From Trichocoleus desertorum ATA4-8-CV12 (GTDB lineage Bacteria; Cyanobacteriota; Cyanobacteriia; FACHB-46): 64,000 nt of DNA. The notes below the pieces were generated by a model that saw only the letters and a list, made by a program, of their open reading frames with translations, was not told the origin of the DNA and did no database searches. How positions within the stretch are numbered: the first letter of the stretch is position 1; each line of letters begins with the position of its first letter. Shown in pieces: positions 59,000 to 64,000 of this stretch. A program made the position numbers and the translations under genes. The DNA lies in NCBI GenBank assembly GCA_019358975.1, contig JAHHIL010000008.1:1-64000 (forward strand), written 5' to 3'.

Positions 59000-59782
59000 T
59001 CATTCAGGTAGACGGCTCAGAATCTGAGTGAGTTCTTGGGTTAGCAGTTGTAGCAACAAGGTCTGGTCTGAGTGAATGAAAAAGTGATTCCCTGCCAGCA
59101 TTCGGTGAGAAAAGCCAGCACTGGTTTGAGCTTGCCATACTTGCAGCGCTTCCTCACTCACATCTACGTCCTGCAATCCTCCAAATGCAGTGATTGAGCA
59201 AGGCAGAGGAGCTTGGGAAGCATAAGTATAGGTTTCGAGAACGGCAAAATCAGCTCGTAGAATTGGCAGCATCAATTCCATGAGTTCCGCATGCTCTAGT
59301 ACCGCTTCTGGAGTGCCTTGCAGACGACGTAGCGCGGCGACAAATTCTGCTTGAGGTAACTGATGAATCGGTGGTTTACGGTGGGGTATTTGAGCAGCTC
59401 GCGCCCCTGATACAAACAGATGCACGGGACAGGGCTGATGATTTGTTCGTAACCAGCGAGCCAATTCAAAGCAGACCCAAGCTCCCATACTGTGTCCGAA
59501 AAAGGCAAAAGGTTGGTCTAGGTGGGGTAGGAGATCTGAGGCGATCGCTTCTACCAACTCAGTCATTCGAGTTAATAGCGGTTCAGTCATCCGAGAACCA
59601 TGCCCAGGCAACTCGATCGCGCCTAGCTCAACCTCTGAGGGCAAGCTATTCAGCCAAGGGCGAAAGATAAAAGAATTCCCCCCCGCGTAGGGAAAGCAAA
59701 ATAGCCGCAAACGAGCTTGAGGATTGCGTTTGGGATAAGTTACAGAAGCCGTAGCAGTTGGCACCAATCTTTTACCTAACAA
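59000..59782 (-). CDS. Type II (GrsT-like) thioesterase
   Basis: This encodes 260 residues. The nucleophile elbow is FFGHSMGAWV (Ser), with FCFPYAGGNSF at the start and a late NHFFIHSD with the catalytic His. This is the external type II thioesterase of polyketide and non-ribosomal peptide synthesis, which clears stalled carrier proteins. The Asp of the triad is expected in GGLQDVDVSEEAL. The start is either a TTG at 59782 or a GTG at 59764. With the Sfp-type transferase it implies carrier-protein chemistry, but the synthase is not in this window. Confidence 0.9.
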   Translation of the reverse strand: MLGKRLVPTATASVTYPKRNPQARLRLFCFPYAGGNSFIFRPWLNSLPSEVELGAIELPGHGSRMTEPLLTRMTELVEAIASDLLPHLDQPFAFFGHSMGAWVCFELARWLRTNHQPCPVHLFVSGARAAQIPHRKPPIHQLPQAEFVAALRRLQGTPEAVLEHAELMELMLPILRADFAVLETYTYASQAPLPCSITAFGGLQDVDVSEEALQVWQAQTSAGFSHRMLAGNHFFIHSDQTLLLQLLTQELTQILSRLPE

Positions 59783-59800
59783 AAACTTGCCAATTTGAGT

Positions 59801-60490
59801 TTATAAGCTGTCGCTCTCGTTATTGAGTAACGTTAGATAAGCATTGGCGAAGATAGCTGCTTGGGTGCGATCGCGCAAATTGAGCCGATTCAGAATGTTG
59901 GTGACGTGATTTTTGACCGTGCCTTCTGAGATAAACAAAGTTTGAGCAATTTCTCGATTACTAGAACCCGCCGCAATTAAGCGCAACACTTCCCGTTCTC
60001 TGGGCGTGAGTTCGCTCAACTCCGGAGGCAATGGCAATGGTTCAGCGGGTGGACTAGCATTCGCGGTGGGTTTTGGCCCCATGTGGGAAAGTACTTTCTG
60101 AAAAATGCCTGGGCCAAATTGAGCGTATCCCTTATGAACCGCCCGAATCGCAGCAGCTAGCTCCTCCGAAGGCGTATCCTTCAGCAAATAGCCGATCGCT
60201 CCCACCCGCATCGCCTCAGCAATATATTCATCATCATCAAAGGTGGTCAACACCAAGACTTTGATCGCTGGAAAGCGCTGACAAATACTTTTAGTGGCGG
60301 CAACCCCATCCATTACAGGCATTCGCACATCCATCAACACCACATCGGGTTGTAGCGTTTCTACTTGCTGAATCGCAACTTGCCCATTACTCGCATCTCC
60401 CACTACATCCAAGTCTGGCTCTAGCTCCAGCAGAGCTTTCAAACCCTGACGCAAAATACTTTGGTCATCGACTAGTAAGACGCGAATCAT
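59801..60490 (-). CDS. NarL/LuxR-type response regulator
   Basis: This encodes 229 residues from the ATG at 60490, which overlaps the kinase stop (TAATG). An in-frame ATG 14 codons earlier would lie in the kinase gene. The receiver domain has Asp8-Asp9 (LLVDDQS), the phosphorylated Asp54 ([15 protein letters not shown]) and the conserved Lys in LLKDTPSEE. The C-terminal helix-turn-helix is [36 protein letters not shown]. It is regulated by the histidine kinase upstream and probably controls transcription of genes nearby, such as the thioesterase gene that follows at 19 bases. Confidence 0.95.
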   Translation of the reverse strand: MIRVLLVDDQSILRQGLKALLELEPDLDVVGDASNGQVAIQQVETLQPDVVLMDVRMPVMDGVAATKSICQRFPAIKVLVLTTFDDDEYIAEAMRVGAIGYLLKDTPSEELAAAIRAVHKGYAQFGPGIFQKVLSHMGPKPTANASPPAEPLPLPPELSELTPREREVLRLIAAGSSNREIAQTLFISEGTVKNHVTNILNRLNLRDRTQAAIFANAYLTLLNNESDSL

Positions 60491-61713
60491 TAGGGCAATT
60501 TCGGTAGGGGCAACTTGGCTAGAATCCGACAACCCGCTCCGGGCTGGCTGGCAATGGTAAAGTGACCGCCCAACGCCAAACTCCGTTCCTGCATCCCCTG
60601 AATCCCAAATCCGGTTGTATTTTCATTCACTTCAAAGCCGTTACCGTCATCTTGAATCTGTAACAGCAAGATATCTTTCGCTGTCCTAACTTGAATTTGT
60701 ACCGCACTCGCAGCAGCATATTTACAAATGTTAGTCAGGGATTCTTGGACGATGCGATAAACGGCAGTTTTGAGTTCTAGTGGCAGCGATCGCGTCAGTT
60801 CAATTTCACAAGTCGGCAAAATGCCCGTGGTGCGATGAAATTCCTGAGCGAGGCGGGCGATCGCCATCTCTAAAGCTTGGCCTTGGAGTGGATCGGAACG
60901 CAGAGCGGCTACAGACTGTCGAACTGCTTGCAAAGCTGTTGATCCTAGCCGTTTTGCCTCTGCTAGAAAGGCTTGCGCTTTGGTGGGGTTGGTTTGCCAA
61001 AGCTTTAAGGCTCCTTCCAGTTGAATATTCAACCCGGTGAGAGCGTGGCCGAGAGAGTCATGAATATCGCGGGCAATGCGGTTGCGTTCTTGCAGTGTCG
61101 CTTGGTCTTCAATCCGCAGGGCATATTGGCGTAGTTGTTCGTTGGCGATCGCCAGCTTTTCTCGGCTCTCTCGCTCCGCCAGCAGCGCATTAATCAAAAA
61201 CAAGACCAAAATCAGGATCAGCCCAAATAGCAAAGCCGCATTCAACGTCAAATTGAGGATGAGAAACCGGATGCGATCTTGCACCATCGGTCGTCCGGGC
61301 AAATTCAGCGTTTGCATGCGGTAAAGCAGCGTCAGCAGGAAGGCAGAAAACGCCAGTCCCGTCACCATCAAGCGTCCGGGCAGCTTAAACAGCAAACAAC
61401 TGCGAATGACTAAAACCAAATAGAGAAATGGAAACAGCCGAATTCCCCGTGGACTCAAGCCCCCCGCCAAAACAATTAGCCCAAACTCTACCCCCGTATA
61501 CAGTAGCTTTTGTATGGCAGGTCGGCCTATCGGCATTCGCAGCCCCATCATCCAAAGGCCAGCGATACTTAGCAGCGTTGCTAGGGGAAATTGACGCACA
61601 CGGGGCATAGGCGTGAGCAGAAGCTCTGACAAAGCTGCAACCCCCAGAAGGGCCCATTCTAGGTACAGCAAAAACGGAAACGGATGAGTTTGAACCTTTG
61701 GCAGCTTGCTCAC
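60490..61713 (-). CDS. Membrane sensor histidine kinase (HisKA_3, NarX/DegS-like)
   Basis: This encodes 407 residues. The first ~185 residues have about five to six membrane helices with short connecting loops. The HisKA_3 phosphorylation motif [18 protein letters not shown] has His218, and the ATPase core shows [13 protein letters not shown] (N-box), DDGNGF (G1) and [16 protein letters not shown] (G2). The lack of a large extracellular sensor domain suggests that the membrane bundle itself senses the signal, as in other multi-helix kinases of this class. It is the first gene of the kinase-regulator-thioesterase series. Its stop overlaps the regulator start. Confidence 0.94.
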   Translation of the reverse strand: MSKLPKVQTHPFPFLLYLEWALLGVAALSELLLTPMPRVRQFPLATLLSIAGLWMMGLRMPIGRPAIQKLLYTGVEFGLIVLAGGLSPRGIRLFPFLYLVLVIRSCLLFKLPGRLMVTGLAFSAFLLTLLYRMQTLNLPGRPMVQDRIRFLILNLTLNAALLFGLILILVLFLINALLAERESREKLAIANEQLRQYALRIEDQATLQERNRIARDIHDSLGHALTGLNIQLEGALKLWQTNPTKAQAFLAEAKRLGSTALQAVRQSVAALRSDPLQGQALEMAIARLAQEFHRTTGILPTCEIELTRSLPLELKTAVYRIVQESLTNICKYAAASAVQIQVRTAKDILLLQIQDDGNGFEVNENTTGFGIQGMQERSLALGGHFTIASQPGAGCRILAKLPLPKLP

Positions 61714-61833
61714 ATTCGAGGATGGCGAAAATCAATGGCGCTCCTTCCTACTCTAAGAGCACAGCCTCCTCTTGCACTACTAGCTGGGACTACTAGTTAG
61801 GGTTCTAAACTCTGTAGCAAAGGTGTCTAAAAA

Positions 61834-62283
61834 CTAAAGTTCAGTATTCCCTTCCTCAATTTCCTGCTTGAGCCGCCACAGATCTTCGTACAGTTGTCCG
61901 TCTGGAGCTTCACCCAGCAAAGTGGCAACCACGGCTCCAGCCATGCCACCAAAGGGGCTGTAGTCCATCGTTACCTTAACTTCTGTGCCAGCTTCATACT
62001 CTGAGGTACGAAAGCTGACGCAGCCTTCGTTAGGCACAGTAGCACCAGGCAGCGATCGCCAGCAAATCAGCTCATTTTCTTGATCCTGGGTAATCTCGGC
62101 ATCCCATTCAATCTGGTTGCCTAAGGGAGCTTTGGTGATCCAATGCGATCGCTGAGCATCCAGCATTTGCACCGACTGGAGATGATTCATGAATCGTGGC
62201 AAATTCTCAAAGTTACGCCAGAACTGATACAACTCCTGAGGAGAGCGATCAATCCGAATGCTTCTTTCTACATGGATGCTCAT
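61834..62283 (-). CDS. SRPBCC-type (polyketide cyclase-like) protein
   Basis: This encodes 149 residues. The pattern SIHVERSIRIDRSPQELYQFW, NLPRFMNHLQSVQMLD and HWITKAPLGNQIEWDAEI is typical of cyanobacterial SRPBCC proteins, a helix-grip fold with a hydrophobic cavity. The end DLWRLKQEIEEGN is a conserved helix. It probably binds a small hydrophobic ligand or acts as a stress protein. There is no signal peptide. A gap of about 120 bases separates it from the two-component kinase on the same strand. Confidence 0.9.
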   Translation of the reverse strand: MSIHVERSIRIDRSPQELYQFWRNFENLPRFMNHLQSVQMLDAQRSHWITKAPLGNQIEWDAEITQDQENELICWRSLPGATVPNEGCVSFRTSEYEAGTEVKVTMDYSPFGGMAGAVVATLLGEAPDGQLYEDLWRLKQEIEEGNTEL

Positions 62284-62509
62284 AGAGTGGCTCCTAGCTG
62301 AATGACTGGCTGACCTAGTCTGACCTTAGATCCCGATGAGCCAACTTGCACCTACTACAGGAGAGAACTTTACCCCTGAGTCTGGCTGCATCACCCATGA
62401 CTTTAGTCACGCCGATCTTCATGACCTTCTCCTCAGGCGAAAGCGAGGTCAACTTTCTATGATTGGGTCATCCACGGTTGACTGAGTTACCTTACAAACG
62501 ATTCCTACT

Positions 62510-63043
62510 ATGAAACTGAAATTGATGCCGCTTTTGGCTGGCGCGATCGCCCTAACTTTAGCAGCTGTTCCCCTCGCCACCCAAATCGTTCAGGCGCAAT
62601 CCAACACAGGCACGCCAAGCCAAAATGGCCCCCGGATGATGAAAGGCCTGAAGGGGATGAACGCCTTGAACTTGTCTACGGAACAAAAAGCGCAGATGCA
62701 GCAAATTCACCAAGAAACTAAAGCTGCAATTGAGCAGATTTTGACCGCAGAGCAACGGCAACAACTGGAAGCAGCCAAGGCCCAACGGCAAGCTGCTAGA
62801 GCTGAAAGACAGGCAACCAGACCTGAAGGGCAAGCTAGACCCCAAGGAGAAGCCAAAGAGCGTGGAGGCCGACTTGCCAACCTCAACCTCTCAGCCGACC
62901 AACAAACTCGTATCCGGGAAATTAAGCAAGCCTCCCGTCAACGGATGGAAGCAGTGCTGACCGAGGAACAGCAGCAAAAACTGGATGAGCTGAAACAAGC
63001 AAGACAAACAAGACGCGAGTCCACCCAACCGCAACAACAGTAG
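62510..63043 (+). CDS. Exported Spy/LTXXQ-like protein
   Basis: This encodes 177 residues. A signal peptide (residues 1-30, LMPLLAGAIALTLAAVPLA, ending VQAQ) is followed by two helical halves with the motifs LNLSTEQKAQM then ILTAEQRQQLE (about 53-85), and LNLSADQQTRIREI then VLTEEQQQKL (about 124-155). These LTxxQ motifs are typical of the Spy/CpxP family of periplasmic chaperones. The middle and tail are rich in Arg, Gln and Ala. The Spy family responds to envelope stress in other bacteria, but no regulator for it is beside it. Confidence 0.9.
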   Translation: MKLKLMPLLAGAIALTLAAVPLATQIVQAQSNTGTPSQNGPRMMKGLKGMNALNLSTEQKAQMQQIHQETKAAIEQILTAEQRQQLEAAKAQRQAARAERQATRPEGQARPQGEAKERGGRLANLNLSADQQTRIREIKQASRQRMEAVLTEEQQQKLDELKQARQTRRESTQPQQQ

Positions 63044-63104
63044 GGTTTAGGAACTACAGCTCCGAAACTTGGACTGTTAAGCGCTCTGAACCGTTAAAGA
63101 TTCG

Positions 63105-63544
63105 TTGAGGTCGATTTTGACAGGGGCGGCATTGTTCGCCTCTGACCATTCCGCCTTTGAATCATTAAAACTTGCAATGTCTGGAACACAAACCGTCCCA
63201 ACTATCGTGAATTTGGCCTTATCGCGATCGCTCCCTACAGGCACTTTTGGTGGAGCTTGGGCAGATTTTCTAGACCAGAACGGGCGATCGCCACTCACCA
63301 CAGGTTTCCGCCACAAACAACTCCACGACGGCATTCATATCCTGACGGGTTACGGCAGCGACTCACTCGCTGAAGCAGAAGTGCAAGCATTTCTACTTGG
63401 AAAAAATTCAACCAACCCCTCTGGGAAAGGCTGCGGCAAGCCTATCAACGAGGCCAGCGATCGCGTCTTGATCCAGACAAATGGCAACCAGAACTGCTTT
63501 GGCAATTACCCTTAGCTCAAGTGCAAGCCTTATTTAACCTTTAA
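63105..63544 (+). pseudogene. Coq4-family gene with an internal frameshift or deletion
   Basis: The first frame (from a TTG at 63105) reads SRSLPTGTFGGAWADFLDQN, then GFRHKQLHDGIHILTGYG and EVQAFLLG, a Coq4-like core. From about 63414 the continuation is in another frame: LWERLRQAYQRGQRS, then LDPDKWQPELLWQLPLAQ and VQALFNL-stop (63542-63544), the Coq4 C-terminus. The segment between AFLLG and LWERL is much shorter than in intact relatives. Coq4 proteins are scaffold-like factors for quinone biosynthesis. The N-terminal start may also be damaged. Confidence 0.8.
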
Positions 63545-63635
63545 CCAAAGCCCTCCCCGGATGGAGGAGGGTCTGAGAAAAACTAATTCTCGGCATTAAT
63601 GATCAATGATTGGCTAAAGGAAGCTTCGCGATCGC

Positions 63636-63872
63636 CTACATCTTGCCCTTTTGCATCACTTCTTGCAGGTGTTGACGAATTTCTTGGGCTTGACGCATAT
63701 CTTCTTGTTGCAGCTTTTGGAACAGCTCTGCACAAGGTTGCGATCCAGTCGATTGAGCGTCTTGAATATAGGAATCGTAAGCTTTTACGGCTTCAGACTT
63801 ATTTTGAAGCACCGTCAGCAAATCGTATTCTAAGTTGCTTACTGCCTGCGCTCCACCATTGCTAGTTGCCAT
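63636..63872 (-). CDS. Small helical conserved protein
   Basis: This encodes 78 residues from the ATG at 63872, supported by GGAGG eight bases upstream. A longer frame (to 63932) lacks a good site. It is almost all helix: VSNLEYDLLTVLQNKSEAVKAY, CAELFQKLQQEDMRQAQEI and HLQEVMQKGKM. No domain is recognised. The pattern of acidic and His residues could fit a small ferritin-like or four-helix unit after dimerisation, but that is speculative. Confidence 0.72.
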   Translation of the reverse strand: MATSNGGAQAVSNLEYDLLTVLQNKSEAVKAYDSYIQDAQSTGSQPCAELFQKLQQEDMRQAQEIRQHLQEVMQKGKM

Positions 63873-64000
63873 AAATCTAACCTCCAACGAACTTCTGAGT
63901 CTAGTGTGGTTCACTCCCTCCAATCCCTTCATCTGTCAAAAAGAGGAGTAAGTCGCTGTGTAATTTTAGTGACTGTTTTTCTCAATCCAGCAGCAAAAAT

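Noticed and set aside
63545-63600. CCCTCC/GGAGG hairpin after the Coq4-like relic
   Set aside because: Stem is short and lacks a T run on either strand, so I do not call a terminator.
1-64000. tRNA, rRNA, CRISPR array or transposase
   Set aside because: I looked for conserved T-loop, spacer-repeat and DDE-type patterns by eye and found none. A tRNAscan or CRISPR search would be decisive.

Overview
The window is cyanobacterial chromosome. The palindrome GCGATCGC (HIP1) and close variants recur throughout both coding and non-coding DNA. The gene content is also typical of the phylum: an orange carotenoid protein with its fluorescence recovery protein, an Aas-type acyl-ACP synthetase, a cyanobacterial-type pyruvate dehydrogenase E2, a PEP-CTERM protein, BON-domain paralogues and the small YlqD protein. 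A filamentous or otherwise morphologically complex cyanobacterium is likely, because peptidase-based conflict genes and large accessory gene sets are common there. I cannot name the genus. I found no rRNA, tRNA, CRISPR array or intact transposase.

Region by region. (1) 1-3.3 kb: the edge of a pentapeptide-repeat gene with a perfect 15-bp minisatellite, then a minus-strand MglA-like GTPase / roadblock (MglB-like) / PATAN (DUF4388) / V4R-like module. (2) 3.9-13 kb: mainly housekeeping genes (recN, an ABC1/UbiB kinase, an NCS2 purine/pyrimidine-type permease, a DUF3616 protein) and small cyanobacterial proteins. (3) 13.2-21 kb: a defence-like neighbourhood. It holds a membrane-anchored DUF4041/GIY-YIG-like protein, a Pepco plus caspase-SUMF1 pair, and an ApeA/HEPN-like protein, with valS lying among them. 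(4) 21-28 kb: envelope and secreted proteins (a lipoprotein, a protein with five 19-residue LPxxRPI repeats, a PEP-CTERM protein, two exported ferritin-like proteins) followed by an ECF sigma / anti-sigma pair. (5) 28-31.8 kb: a peroxiredoxin-like gene, frp and ocp. A copy of the peroxiredoxin gene's 3' end lies on the far side of ocp, followed by a broken Uma2 gene and an orphan immunity-like gene. (6) 31.9-45 kb: ilvN, a histidine kinase, a membrane pentapeptide/HhH protein, an oxidoreductase, a HAD phosphatase, pdhC, ylqD, aas and a DUF427 gene. (7) 45-56.8 kb: twelve minus-strand genes with frequent stop/start overlaps, encoding three Rieske oxygenases, a 2Fe-2S ferredoxin, two diiron proteins, a sterol-desaturase-type hydroxylase, an SDR, a GNAT-like protein, a hexapeptide acyltransferase, a GT1 glycosyltransferase and a GH3-type amido synthetase. 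(8) 57-61.7 kb: nadK, a Sfp-type phosphopantetheinyl transferase, a type II thioesterase and a two-component pair, all on the same strand. (9) 61.8-64 kb: a SRPBCC protein, a Spy/LTXXQ protein, a broken Coq4-like gene and a small conserved protein.

The strongest candidate for an undescribed system is the 45.1-56.8 kb cluster. It has at least six oxidative or redox enzymes, its own ferredoxin, and two conjugating enzymes at the distal end, but no polyketide, peptide or terpene scaffold enzyme. I infer that it heavily oxidises and then glycosylates, acylates or amidates a pre-existing hydrophobic molecule. The product is unknown. Second-tier observations are the conflict genes around valS, the direct repeats flanking ocp-frp, and the operon of MglA/MglB-like genes.
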